DNA of 9,468 bases from Kiloniellaceae bacterium (GCA_028280915.1 JANQKX010000194.1:1-9468); one strand, 5' to 3'; shown: positions 1 to 7,474, numbered from the stretch's first letter. Program-made: numbers and translations. The notes: generated by a model not told the origin, from the letters alone.

Positions 1-112
1 GGCCAAGGACTGGTACGCCCGGGTCAAGTCCCGCCCCTCCATGCGGCCGATCCTGGCCGATCACATCACCGGCACCCGGCCGGTGCGCCACTACGCGAAC
101 TTGGATTTTTGA
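1..112 (+). CDS. Glutathione S-transferase family protein, C-terminal fragment
   Basis: Only the last 36 codons are present. The reading frame begins at base 2 and the TGA stop is at 110-112. The visible end contains WYARVKSRPS, then RPILAD, and finishes HYANLDF. This is typical of the C-terminal helical domain of a GST-like protein widespread in alphaproteobacteria, where the WxxRxxxRPS stretch forms one of the last helices. The N-terminal thioredoxin-like, glutathione-binding domain lies outside the window, so catalytic residues and substrate cannot be assessed. From memory, this GST type often sits beside queG (epoxyqueuosine reductase) and an SDR gene. Here a TPR gene on the opposite strand follows, and the SDR lies beyond it. 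The family call is fairly safe. The specific function is unknown. Confidence 0.7.
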   Translation, partial: AKDWYARVKSRPSMRPILADHITGTRPVRHYANLDF

Positions 113-117
113 CCGCC

Positions 118-153
118 TAACGCGTTAACCACCGGCTGACCCGTTAATCAGCC
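118..153. terminator. Two small dyads between convergent genes; possible weak bidirectional terminator
   Basis: The short gap between the GST stop and the TPR stop contains the palindrome TAACGCGTTA at 118-127. It is followed by a perfect 6-bp stem, GGCTGA at 134-139 with TCAGCC at 148-153, whose loop and 3' arm span the TPR stop codon at 144-146. Neither hairpin is followed by a T-tract on either strand, so an intrinsic terminator is only a possibility. Confidence 0.25.
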
Positions 154-947
154 TTCAGGTCCAGGCGCTCGATGTTGGCTTGGGCGGCATCGCCCGTGGG
201 CGTACCTTCGGCCAGTTCAGCGGCGCGCACCCAATCGTCTCGGGCGCCGTCGGGATCGCCGGTCAGGCGGCGCAGGATGCCCCGCTCCAAGAGGCCTTCC
301 GGATTGTTGGGGTCCTTTTGCAGGGCCGACTCCACATCCGCCTTGGCCAGCCCGGTTTCGCTCATCTGCCGATAGGCACTGGCCCGATAAACCAGAACAT
401 CGGCCCGCTCGGGGGCCAGCGTAAAGGCCCGGGTAAAATCAAGCACGGAGTCCTTGAAATGACCGGCGCTGGCCAGGGTGATGCCCCGGTCCACCAGAAG
501 CTCCACATCGTCGGGCGTGGCCTTCAGGGCCGCGGTTTGCACCCCATAGGCGCGCTCCAGGTCCCCGGCCAGCAACCAGGCCTGCCCGGCCTGAGCCAGA
601 AGCGCGCTTTGGAATGCCAGTTTGTCCGCGGGCAGGTCCTGCACGATGCCTTCCAGCCGGCGGGCCGCCTCGCCGTAGTGGCCCATTTCGATCAGGGCCA
701 TGGCGGCGCAGTGACGAGCATTCTCGCTGCCTTGCTTGCCGCCGCTGCCCTCGCCGATCCAGGCCGAGGCTTGTTCGAAGGTGTCTTCCGGGGCGACCCG
801 GGCATTTTCCAAACAGGAGCGATAGCGTGCTTCGTCGCTGGCCTGACCCAGTTGGGCCACGGCGACGGCCGGGGCCAGGAAAACCACCGGCGCGCACAAA
901 AGGGCCAAGAGCGGGCGTTTGCAGCGCCGATAAAGAGAGTAAAACAT
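144..947 (-). CDS. Exported tetratricopeptide-repeat (TPR) protein
   Basis: This 267-residue protein starts at the ATG at 947. Its N-terminus carries basic residues (RRCKR, 7-11), a hydrophobic stretch at about 12-30 and an AVA|Q cleavage site near residue 31, so a Sec signal peptide and a periplasmic location are likely. At least four TPR units follow, at about 116-147, 148-181, 182-215 and 216-249, with the usual small and aromatic positions and PDD, PER, PNN inter-repeat turns. TPR arrays are protein-binding scaffolds, and no catalytic domain is visible. Cys45 and Cys80 lie in the pre-TPR region of the mature protein and could form a disulfide. The SD is weak: AAGAAG lies about 13 nt upstream. 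The gene is divergent from the SDR gene and convergent with the GST gene. The partner and exact role cannot be told. Confidence 0.85.
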   Translation of the reverse strand: MFYSLYRRCKRPLLALLCAPVVFLAPAVAVAQLGQASDEARYRSCLENARVAPEDTFEQASAWIGEGSGGKQGSENARHCAAMALIEMGHYGEAARRLEGIVQDLPADKLAFQSALLAQAGQAWLLAGDLERAYGVQTAALKATPDDVELLVDRGITLASAGHFKDSVLDFTRAFTLAPERADVLVYRASAYRQMSETGLAKADVESALQKDPNNPEGLLERGILRRLTGDPDGARDDWVRAAELAEGTPTGDAAQANIERLDLKAD

Positions 948-969
948 GATTGGGCGATTGCTTCTTTGC

Positions 970-980
970 GGTTCAGAACC
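970..980. promoter_or_regulatory. Perfect dyad in the TPR/SDR divergent intergenic region
   Basis: GGTTC-A-GAACC is a perfect 11-bp inverted repeat lying within the 51 bp that separate the two divergent start codons. Its position would suit an operator shared by both genes. No convincing -35/-10 pair is visible on either strand, and no regulator can be named, so this is a candidate only. Confidence 0.25.
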
Positions 981-998
981 AAAGTATCAGGTGGTGGC

Positions 999-1910
999 AT
1001 GATGGAAGGGATGAAAGGGACGGTGACGGGAAAACTATTTTGCTTCGGACTGGGTCTCTCCGCCGCGACCCTGGCCGCACGGCTGAAGGCCGAGGGCTGG
1101 GCGATCGCGGGCACGACCCGGAGCCCGGAAAAGGCGGCCCGCCTGGCGGAACGGGGCTACGAGATGTTTCTTTTCGACCGGGAGGGTTACGACCCAGGCC
1201 TGCCGGCTGCTATGGCCGCTTCCAGTCATCTCCTGACCAGCGTGGCGCCGGATGGCGCGGGCGATCCAGTGCTGGATGCTTTTGCCGAGCAGATTGGCAA
1301 GCGCGGTGCCGACTGGGACTGGGTCGGCTATCTCTCCACCACCGGGGTTTACGGCAACCGGGACGGCGCCTGGGTGGACGAGGATTCTCCGACCACCCCC
1401 ACCAGCGACCGCAGCCGGCGCCGGGTGCAGGCGGAAAACGCCTGGCTGGGGCTCTATCGGGACCAGCAGGTGCCGGTGCACCTCTTCCGCTTGGCGGGGA
1501 TCTATGGGCCGGGGCGCAATGCCCTGCGGACTCTGCGCCAGGGCCGGGCCAAGCGGATCAAAAAACCGGGCCAGGTGTTCAGCCGCATCCACGTGGCCGA
1601 CATCGCCCAGGTGCTCATGGCCTCCATGGCCCGGCCCCACCCCGGCCGGGTTTACAATGTGTGCGACGATCATGCCGCCCCACCGGACGAGGTCATCGCC
1701 CATGCCGCCGGCCTGCTCCAGGTCCCCGCGCCGCCGCTGGAAGACTTCACCACCGCGGAGATGTCCCCCATGGCGCGCAGCTTTTACCTGGATAACAAGC
1801 GGGTGGACAATCGGCGCCTCCACGAAGAACTGGGCGTGACCCTGTGCTATCCCGACTACAAAGCCGGCTTGGCGGCCCTATTGGCCGAGGATCAAGAGGC
1901 CAGTTCCTGA
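999..1910 (+). CDS. SDR-superfamily NAD(P)-binding epimerase/dehydratase-like protein (YeeZ-like)
   Basis: As placed, the protein has 303 residues. It has an N-terminal Rossmann fold with the dinucleotide loop FGLGLSA (16-22) after a short beta strand, then an AGTTRSPEK segment (37-45). A conserved YLSTTGVYGN block (111-120), FRLAGIYGPGRN (163-174) and SRIHVADIA (195-203) follow, the last typical of nucleotide-sugar epimerase-like SDRs. The bacterial YeeZ-like group shares this layout. The classical YxxxK catalytic pair is not seen: after Tyr118 the chain reads through an acidic and Arg-rich stretch without a suitably placed Lys. The enzyme may therefore be an atypical dehydrogenase or a nucleotide-binding protein. 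The start could also be the in-frame ATG at 1002 or 1011. I chose 999 because AGGTGG lies just upstream. The 3' end overlaps the convergent hydrolase by 19 bp. The substrate is unknown. Confidence 0.85.
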   Translation: MMEGMKGTVTGKLFCFGLGLSAATLAARLKAEGWAIAGTTRSPEKAARLAERGYEMFLFDREGYDPGLPAAMAASSHLLTSVAPDGAGDPVLDAFAEQIGKRGADWDWVGYLSTTGVYGNRDGAWVDEDSPTTPTSDRSRRRVQAENAWLGLYRDQQVPVHLFRLAGIYGPGRNALRTLRQGRAKRIKKPGQVFSRIHVADIAQVLMASMARPHPGRVYNVCDDHAAPPDEVIAHAAGLLQVPAPPLEDFTTAEMSPMARSFYLDNKRVDNRRLHEELGVTLCYPDYKAGLAALLAEDQEASS

Positions 1911-2665
1911 AACAAGCGGGTCAGCGTGTCGTTTAAGCGGGCCAGGTCATGGGGCTCGGACAAGCGGTGATCGCCGGATTTCACAAGCGTTACCGCCACG
2001 TCGTCGCTGGTGACGGCGTCGGAAATCTTGAGGGCGGTTTGCCAGGGTACCGCCGCGTCCTGTTGGCCTTGCAGCAGGCGGACGGGACAATCGATGGCAA
2101 GGGGTCCGGGCAGCAGGAAGTGGTTTTTGCCGTCTTCGATCAGATCCCGGGTGATGATGTAGGGTTCGTCGGAATATTCCGACGGCATTTCCAAGCGGCC
2201 CGCGCTCCTCAGGGCTTCCCGCTGCGCCGGGGTGAAGCCGTCCCACATGCTTTGAGTGAAATCGGGCGCCGCGGCGATGCCCACCAGGCCCGCCACCCGT
2301 TCGGGCCGGGCCCGCGCGGCAAGCAAGCTGATCCATCCGCCCATGGAGGAGCCGACCAGCACTTGAGGACCAAGGGTCACCTGATCCAGCACCACTAGGG
2401 CGTCATCCAGCCAGCGTCCGATGGTCCCGTCTTCAAAGGCGCCGCTGGATTGGCCGTGGCCCAGATAGTCGAAGCGGACGAAGGCGCGGCCTTGGGCTTG
2501 GGCATAGGCCTCAAGGGCCATTGCCTTGGTGCCGGTCATGTCCGACATGAAGCCGCCGAGGAACATTAGCCCGGGCCCGGGTGTTTCCTTAGAGGCCGAT
2601 GAACGGTGATAGGCGATCCGGTGGCCGTCGGAACGGTCTAAAAATTGCGGGTCGGGTGCGGTCAT
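1892..2665 (-). CDS. Alpha/beta hydrolase, ABHD10-like (probable serine esterase/thioesterase)
   Basis: This is a 257-residue alpha/beta hydrolase. A full triad can be proposed: the nucleophile Ser107 in the elbow GSSMGGW (105-111), Asp203 in LLQGQQDAAVPW, and His233 in SGDHR. The segments GGFMSDMTGTKA (37-48), RFDYLGHGQSSG (64-75) and the elbow resemble animal ABHD10, a mitochondrial S-depalmitoylase and acyl-glucuronide esterase. That resemblance is from memory, and the bacterial substrate is unknown. No signal peptide or membrane segment is visible, so it is probably cytoplasmic. The start at 2665 gives the expected N-terminus and has AGAGG about 10 nt upstream. The longer open frame beyond it runs antisense to the glycosyltransferase and is not needed. 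The gene converges on the SDR gene and diverges from the glycosyltransferase. Confidence 0.88.
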   Translation of the reverse strand: MTAPDPQFLDRSDGHRIAYHRSSASKETPGPGLMFLGGFMSDMTGTKAMALEAYAQAQGRAFVRFDYLGHGQSSGAFEDGTIGRWLDDALVVLDQVTLGPQVLVGSSMGGWISLLAARARPERVAGLVGIAAAPDFTQSMWDGFTPAQREALRSAGRLEMPSEYSDEPYIITRDLIEDGKNHFLLPGPLAIDCPVRLLQGQQDAAVPWQTALKISDAVTSDDVAVTLVKSGDHRLSEPHDLARLNDTLTRLFQELAS

Positions 2666-2812
2666 GTTTGCATCGCCTCTGTTATGCGCCGATGATAGGA
2701 AGATGTTAGGAATAGGGTCCGGCGTGACTTTGTCGCTTATACCATTGCGGTGCCGGCCGGGAAACGCATTGCTTCTCAGGCCTGGCGACGGGTAGGGAGA
2801 TCTGAAAACAAC

Positions 2813-4057
2813 ATGAACGACGGGTCCATCGCTTCGGTCCAAAACGACGATCTTTACGCCCCGCCTCAGGTGGAGAATGCCCTGCTGCGCCCGGACGGCC
2901 GGCCGGCGCGGGTGTTGCAGGTGCTGCCCCGTTTGGTGGCCGGCGGCGTGGAGCGGGGCACGGTGGACATGGCCGCGGCCTTGGCCGAGGCGGGCGCGGT
3001 GCCGGTGGTGGCTTCGGCGGGCGGCCCCATGGAAGCCCATTTGAAACGCCATGGCGCGCAGCATCTCACCTTACCCTTGGCGTCGAAAAACCCCTTCGTG
3101 ATCCGCCGCAACGTGGACCGCCTGGCCCAGGTCATCGAAGCCCAGGACATCGACATCGTGCATGCCCGCTCCCGCGCGCCGGCCTGGTCCGCCCTGGGCG
3201 CGACCCGGAAAACCGGCTGCCACTTCGTGACCACGGTGCACGCGCCCTATGGTGCAAAGGGCAGTCTCAAACGCCGCTACAACTCGGTGATGATGCGCGG
3301 GGAAAAGGTCATCGCCATTTCCGAATTCGTGGCCGACTACATGCGTCGCACCTACGATATGGACCCGGCCAAGATCCGCGTCATCCACCGCGGGGTGGAC
3401 CTGGTACGCTTCGATCCGGAAAAGGTGACGCCGGAGCGGGTCATCAAACTGGCCCGGCAATGGCGCATGCCCGACGGGGTGCCGTTGATCTTGCTGCCGG
3501 GCCGCTTGACCCGCTGGAAGGGCCAGACGGTGATGTTGGACGCCTTGGCCCGCCTGAAGGACGAAAACGTGTGCTGCGCCCTCTTGGGCTCGGCCATGGG
3601 GCGGGAGGGTTTTCGCAGCGAGCTGGAGCAAAAGATTGCCCAAAGCGGGCTGACCGGGCGGGCCTTTATCCTGGACAACTGCGACGACATGCCGGCCGCC
3701 TATAAGCTGGCGGACATGGTGGTCTCAGCGTCCAGCGAGCCGGAGGGCTTCGGCCGGGTGGTGAGCGAGGGTCAGGCTATGGGGCGCATTGTCATCGTCA
3801 GCAACCATGGCGGTGCCAAGGAGCAGATCATCGACGGGGAAACCGCCTTCGCCTTCACCCCGGATGACCCGGACTCCCTGGCGGACTGCATCCGCCGCGC
3901 CGTGCGGCTGGACCCGGCCCAGCGGGACAAAATGCAGCGCCGGGCTGTTGAGCACGTGCGCGATCACTTCAGCAACGCGGTGATGTGCCGCAAGACCATC
4001 GATCTTTATCGTGAGATCTTGCTGGGGCGTGAAATCTTGCAGGGGAGCGGCGGTTAG
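2813..4057 (+). CDS. Family 4 (GT-B) glycosyltransferase
   Basis: The protein has 414 residues in two Rossmann-like domains. The N-terminal domain starts near residue 33 (RVLQVLPRL) and has the glycine-rich loop GGVERG at 44-49. The C-terminal domain begins around 225 (LILLPGRLTRWKGQ), with Arg231 and Lys236 placed as in sugar-nucleotide-binding GT4 enzymes. The EX7E signature of retaining GT4 transferases is intact (Glu311 and Glu319 in PEGFGRVVSEGQAMG). The family moves a sugar from a nucleotide donor to a lipid or glycan acceptor. An envelope polysaccharide or LPS core role is plausible but not shown. No signal peptide or transmembrane helix is seen. The first 30 residues are polar and outside the fold. 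The ATG at 2813 has AGGGAGA 12 nt upstream. A GTG at 2750 would add 21 residues with no homology-like features. A 6-bp hairpin spans the stop. Confidence 0.9.
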   Translation: MNDGSIASVQNDDLYAPPQVENALLRPDGRPARVLQVLPRLVAGGVERGTVDMAAALAEAGAVPVVASAGGPMEAHLKRHGAQHLTLPLASKNPFVIRRNVDRLAQVIEAQDIDIVHARSRAPAWSALGATRKTGCHFVTTVHAPYGAKGSLKRRYNSVMMRGEKVIAISEFVADYMRRTYDMDPAKIRVIHRGVDLVRFDPEKVTPERVIKLARQWRMPDGVPLILLPGRLTRWKGQTVMLDALARLKDENVCCALLGSAMGREGFRSELEQKIAQSGLTGRAFILDNCDDMPAAYKLADMVVSASSEPEGFGRVVSEGQAMGRIVIVSNHGGAKEQIIDGETAFAFTPDDPDSLADCIRRAVRLDPAQRDKMQRRAVEHVRDHFSNAVMCRKTIDLYREILLGREILQGSGG

Positions 4058-4068
4058 GCCCTTAACCG
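4051..4068 (+). terminator. Short hairpin across the glycosyltransferase stop codon
   Basis: CGGTTA (4051-4056) and TAACCG (4063-4068) form a perfect 6-bp stem with a 6-nt loop that includes the end of the TAG stop. No T-tract follows, so termination activity is doubtful. It lies just before the thrS promoter. Confidence 0.25.
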
Positions 4069-4081
4069 GCCAGCCCCTAGC

Positions 4082-4109
4082 TTGACAGTCATTGATTTCC
4101 TTCTAAATT
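4082..4109 (+). promoter_or_regulatory. Candidate sigma-70 promoter of thrS
   Basis: TTGACA (4082-4087) is a perfect -35 and is preceded by C, giving the CTTGAC form favoured in alphaproteobacteria. After 16 bp comes TAAATT (4104-4109), which matches 4 of 6 consensus -10 bases. Transcription would start near 4116, inside or next to the palindrome CCCGGCCGGG (4111-4120), leaving a leader of about 60 nt. The site fits the gap before thrS. Confidence 0.5.
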
Positions 4110-4178
4110 GCCCGGCCGGGACTTAGTTGATCGCCGAACCGGTGTACCCCTTACCAACCAACTGCGAGACCTTTGACC

Positions 4179-6116
4179 ATGGTTGCCATCACTCTGCCTG
4201 ACGGAAGCACGCGAGACTATGCGGGCCAGGTGACCGGTGCCCAGGTGGCGGCCGATATCGGTCCCGGCTTGGCCAAGTCGGCCTTGGCGGTCAAGGTCAA
4301 CGGCGCGGTTTGGGATCTCTCGCGGGATATCGAGGAAGATGCCGCCATCGAGATCGTGACCAAGGGGCATCCCGACGCCTTGGAGCTGCTGCGCCACGAT
4401 TGCGCCCATGTGCTGGCCGAGGCGGTTCAAGAGCTTTACCCCGGCACGCAGATCACCTTCGGGCCGGCCATCGAGAACGGCTTTTATTACGATTTCGCCC
4501 GGGACGAACCTTTCACGCCGGAAGACTTCGCGCGCATCGAAGAGCGCATGCGCGAAATCGTGAAACGGGACGAGACCATCACGCGGGAGATCTGGAACCG
4601 GGCCGAGGCGATCCTGCATTTCAAGCGGGCCGGCGAAAAGTATAAGGCCGAGCATATCGAGACCCTGCCGGAGGACGTGGAGATCTCCATCTACCGGCAG
4701 GGGGATTGGCTGGACCTGTGCACCGGTCCGCACCTGCCGTCCACGGGCAAGCTGGGCCGCGCCTTTAAGCTCATGAAGGTCTCGGGCGCCTATTGGCGCG
4801 GCGATGCCCGCAACGCCCAACTGCAGCGTATCTACGGCACCTGCTGGGAAGACGAAAAGCAGTTGAAGGCCTATTTGCGCCTGCTGGAGGAAGCGGAAAA
4901 GCGCGACCATCGGCGCCTGGGCCGGGAAATGGATCTGTTCCATCTGCAGGAGGAAGCCACGGGCTCGGTGTTTTGGCATCCCAAGGGCTGGACCCTCTAT
5001 CGCACGGTGGAGCGCTACATGCGCCGGCGCCTGGACGCGGCCGGCTATGTGGAGGTGAAGACGCCCCAGCTGATTGACCGCTCCCTGTGGGAGGCGTCGG
5101 GCCATTGGGAAAAGTTCCGCGAACACATGTTCATCGCGGAATCCGAAGACCGCATCCTGGCGGTCAAGCCCATGAACTGCCCCGGTCATGTGCAGATCTT
5201 CAAGCAAGGCCTCACCAGCTATCGGGACCTGCCCTTGCGTATGGCCGAGTTTGGCTCCTGCCACCGCAACGAGCCCTCGGGGGCCTTGCACGGCCTCATG
5301 CGGGTGCGCAGCTTTACCCAGGACGATGCCCACATCTTCTGTATGCCCGAGCAGATCAACAGCGAGACGGTGATCTTCTGCGACCTGTTGCGTTCCATCT
5401 ATAAGGACCTGGGCTTTCCCGAGGTGGCGGTGAAATTCGCCGACCGGCCGGAAACCCGCGCCGGCGCCGACGAGACCTGGGACCAGGCGGAAAAGTCGCT
5501 GACGGAAGCGGTGGAACTGGCTGGCTTGGACTACACCCTGAACCCGGGCGAAGGCGCCTTTTACGGACCCAAGCTGGAGTTCGTGCTGCGCGACGCCATC
5601 GGGCGGGACTGGCAGTGCGGCACCCTGCAGGTGGACTTTGTCATGCCCGAGCGTCTGGGCGCCAGCTATGTAGGCGAGGACGGCAACAAGCACCGGCCGG
5701 TCATGCTGCACCGGGCCATCCTGGGCTCCTTCGAGCGTTTCCTGGCGATCCTGATCGAGCAGTACGCGGGCAAGTTCCCCCTGTGGCTGGCGCCGGTGCA
5801 GGTGGTGGTGGCCACTATCACTTCCGATGCCGACGACTACGCGCAAGAGGTCTGTGACGCCTTGGCGGCGGCGGGCCTGCGGGCGCGGGTGGACCTGCGC
5901 AACGAGAAGATCAACTACAAGGTCCGGGAGCATAGCCTGGCCAAGGTGCCGGCCATCGCCGTGGTGGGCCGTCGCGAGGCGGAGGAGCGCACGGTCGCCC
6001 TGCGCCGTCTGGGCGGCAAGTCGCAAGAGGTGATGCCATTGAGCGCCCTGATCGACACCCTGGCCGCCGAGGCCCTGCCGCCGGATCAGGTGCCGGCTGA
6101 GACGGGCGAGGCCTAA
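4179..6116 (+). CDS. thrS: Threonine--tRNA ligase (ThrRS)
   Basis: This is a 645-residue class II aminoacyl-tRNA synthetase that activates threonine with ATP and loads tRNA-Thr in the cytoplasm. It is full length for bacteria (about 640). The N-terminal TGS domain covers about 1-62. The editing domain has the HxxxH pair His73/His77 and Cys181/His185 (CTGPH), the site that removes mischarged serine. The catalytic core carries the zinc ligands Cys334 (MNCPGH), His385 (DDAHIF) and His511 (MLHRAI). Motif 2 lies around 357-380 (FGSCHRNEPSGALHG) and motif 3 around 511-525. The anticodon-binding domain occupies about 535-645. These positions agree with E. coli numbering. The ATG at 4179 is chosen over the in-frame TTG at 4173 because the only SD-like bases, GCGAGA (4164-4169), suit the ATG. 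It is followed after 20 bp by the aminotransferase gene. Confidence 0.98.
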   Translation: MVAITLPDGSTRDYAGQVTGAQVAADIGPGLAKSALAVKVNGAVWDLSRDIEEDAAIEIVTKGHPDALELLRHDCAHVLAEAVQELYPGTQITFGPAIENGFYYDFARDEPFTPEDFARIEERMREIVKRDETITREIWNRAEAILHFKRAGEKYKAEHIETLPEDVEISIYRQGDWLDLCTGPHLPSTGKLGRAFKLMKVSGAYWRGDARNAQLQRIYGTCWEDEKQLKAYLRLLEEAEKRDHRRLGREMDLFHLQEEATGSVFWHPKGWTLYRTVERYMRRRLDAAGYVEVKTPQLIDRSLWEASGHWEKFREHMFIAESEDRILAVKPMNCPGHVQIFKQGLTSYRDLPLRMAEFGSCHRNEPSGALHGLMRVRSFTQDDAHIFCMPEQINSETVIFCDLLRSIYKDLGFPEVAVKFADRPETRAGADETWDQAEKSLTEAVELAGLDYTLNPGEGAFYGPKLEFVLRDAIGRDWQCGTLQVDFVMPERLGASYVGEDGNKHRPVMLHRAILGSFERFLAILIEQYAGKFPLWLAPVQVVVATITSDADDYAQEVCDALAAAGLRARVDLRNEKINYKVREHSLAKVPAIAVVGRREAEERTVALRRLGGKSQEVMPLSALIDTLAAEALPPDQVPAETGEA

Positions 6117-6136
6117 CCCATGCGCTTTTTCCTCCC

Positions 6137-7324
6137 ATGAGTTTCCAACTGAACCCTCACGTGACGGCGACCCAGGAACCGCCCCTGGGCGAGACCAGCG
6201 GCTGGGTGGCGGCGGGGCTTGCCAATCCGGACTTGCCCGTGATCGACGCGGCCCAGGCCGTGCCCAGCTATCCGCCGGCGGAGGAACTGCGGGCGCATTT
6301 GGCCCGGGTGGTGCAAGATCCGGCCAGCGCCTTTTACACGCCCATTCTGGGGCTGCCCGAGCTGCGGGAGGCTCTGGCCGCCGATCTGTCGTCCGGTTAC
6401 GATGCCGCGGTTTCGTCGGACCACGTGGCGATCACCTGCGGCGGCAATCACGCCTACTGCATGGCCATGCTGGCCCTGGCCGGGCCCGGGGACGAAGTGA
6501 TTCTGCCCGAGCCCTATTATTTCAATCACGAAATGTGGTTCGCCATGCAGGGCATCAAGGCGGTGCGTCTGCCCTGCCGGGAAAGCCCCGAGGGCATGGT
6601 GCCCGACGTGGATGAGGCGGCCCGCCTGATGACCAATCGGACCCGGGCGATTTTGCTGATCACCCCCAACAACCCCACCGGTACCATCTTCACGCCGGCG
6701 CGCCTGAAGGCCTTTTACGACCTGGCGCGGGCCCGTTCCGCCGCCCTGGTGGTGGACGAGACCTATCGGGATTTCCGGCCGGATGAGGCGCCCGCCCATG
6801 ACCTCTTTACCCAGGAAGATTGGCAGGATGTCTTTGTTCAGCTCTACACCTTCTCAAAGGTTTTCAGCCTGACCGGATACCGGGTGGGGACCATCGCCGC
6901 CGGGCCGCGCCTGATCGCCGCCATCGCCAAGATCGCCGATACCATGAACATCTGCGCGCCGCGGGTGGGCCAGGAAGCGGCCATCTTCGGCCTGCGTCAC
7001 CTGGCTGCCTGGCGCGCCGAAAAGCGGCGCGACCTGCTGGCCCGCATCGCCCTCTTGGAAGAGGCCTTTCAGCGCCACCAGCCTAATTTCCACATGGTCT
7101 CGAAAGGGGCGTTTTTTGCCTATCTGCGCCACCCCTTCACCGGTGAAGCCTCCATGGAGGTGTCCCGGCGGCTTTTCACGGCACAATCCGTCCTGACCTG
7201 GCCGGGCAGCATCTTCGGTAGTGGCCAGGATGCCTATATCCGCCTGGCCTTCGCCAACGCGGGGCCGGAAGAAATCGAGGAAATGGTGGCCCGCCTGGCC
7301 AAATTCGGCGCCACCGCGGCATGA
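6137..7324 (+). CDS. PLP-dependent aminotransferase, class I/II (fold type I)
   Basis: This 395-residue protein has the class I/II aminotransferase layout. Tyr67 (FYTP) and the glycine turn at 102-103 (TCGGNHAY) lie in the N-terminal half. Asn179 is in TPNNPTG, Asp207 and Tyr210 in VVDETY, the Schiff-base Lys241 in TFSKVFSLTGYRVG, and the carboxylate-binding Arg369 in YIRLAF. All expected PLP-contact residues are present, so it should be active on an amino acid/2-oxo acid pair. The substrate cannot be told. The gene follows thrS by 20 bp and is probably cotranscribed, yet no SD precedes the ATG at 6137: the upstream bases are pyrimidine-rich. Translation may depend on coupling to thrS. The N-terminus (MSFQLNPHV) looks right for the family. 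A 5-bp hairpin encloses the stop codon. Confidence 0.92.
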   Translation: MSFQLNPHVTATQEPPLGETSGWVAAGLANPDLPVIDAAQAVPSYPPAEELRAHLARVVQDPASAFYTPILGLPELREALAADLSSGYDAAVSSDHVAITCGGNHAYCMAMLALAGPGDEVILPEPYYFNHEMWFAMQGIKAVRLPCRESPEGMVPDVDEAARLMTNRTRAILLITPNNPTGTIFTPARLKAFYDLARARSAALVVDETYRDFRPDEAPAHDLFTQEDWQDVFVQLYTFSKVFSLTGYRVGTIAAGPRLIAAIAKIADTMNICAPRVGQEAAIFGLRHLAAWRAEKRRDLLARIALLEEAFQRHQPNFHMVSKGAFFAYLRHPFTGEASMEVSRRLFTAQSVLTWPGSIFGSGQDAYIRLAFANAGPEEIEEMVARLAKFGATAA

Positions 7325-7329
7325 GCCGC
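7316..7329 (+). terminator. Tight GC hairpin enclosing the aminotransferase stop codon
   Basis: GCGGC (7316-7320) and GCCGC (7325-7329) pair perfectly around the tetraloop ATGA, which contains the TGA stop (7322-7324). No T-tract follows, so it may pause transcription or protect the 3' end rather than terminate. Confidence 0.25.
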
Positions 7330-7467
7330 CCGCACCTTATGAATTATCAAGTTGTTAACCACATCTTCGTATGACACGCTCTCCGACTTAAGTATGCGGC
7401 CGGAATTGCGGACTCGCGAAATTCACTGGAATATGTTAACGTATCTCCCTTGTTTGTATTGGAAAGA

Positions 7468-7474
7468 AAAGGAG
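7468..7474 (+). promoter_or_regulatory. Shine-Dalgarno that decides the infC start (ATA codon)
   Basis: AAAGGAG at 7468-7474 is a strong ribosome-binding site. Eight bases downstream lies ATA (7483-7485), in frame with IF3 and six bases after an in-frame TAA. The nearest conventional start, GTG at 7531, has no SD. The site therefore points to ATA as the start codon. Confidence 0.75.

Noticed and set aside
180..998. In-frame upstream extension of the SDR gene for 273 codons
   Set aside because: It is wholly antisense to the TPR gene. The Rossmann fold starts only after 999, and the extension has no family features.
2666..3064. N-terminal extension of the hydrolase frame on the minus strand
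   Set aside because: It overlaps the glycosyltransferase in antisense, and the ATG at 2665 has its own SD and gives a family-typical N-terminus.
4173..4175. TTG as the thrS start
   Set aside because: It is only two codons before the ATG, and the SD-like bases would be just 3 nt away.
4089..6026. Open frame of about 645 codons on the minus strand opposite thrS
   Set aside because: ThrRS on the plus strand is unmistakable. The antisense protein is low in recognisable motifs, and long antisense frames are expected in GC-rich coding DNA.
7354..7440. Two GTTAAC hexamers in the infC leader
   Set aside because: They are short palindromes with no spacing or flanking match to a known binding site such as CtrA.
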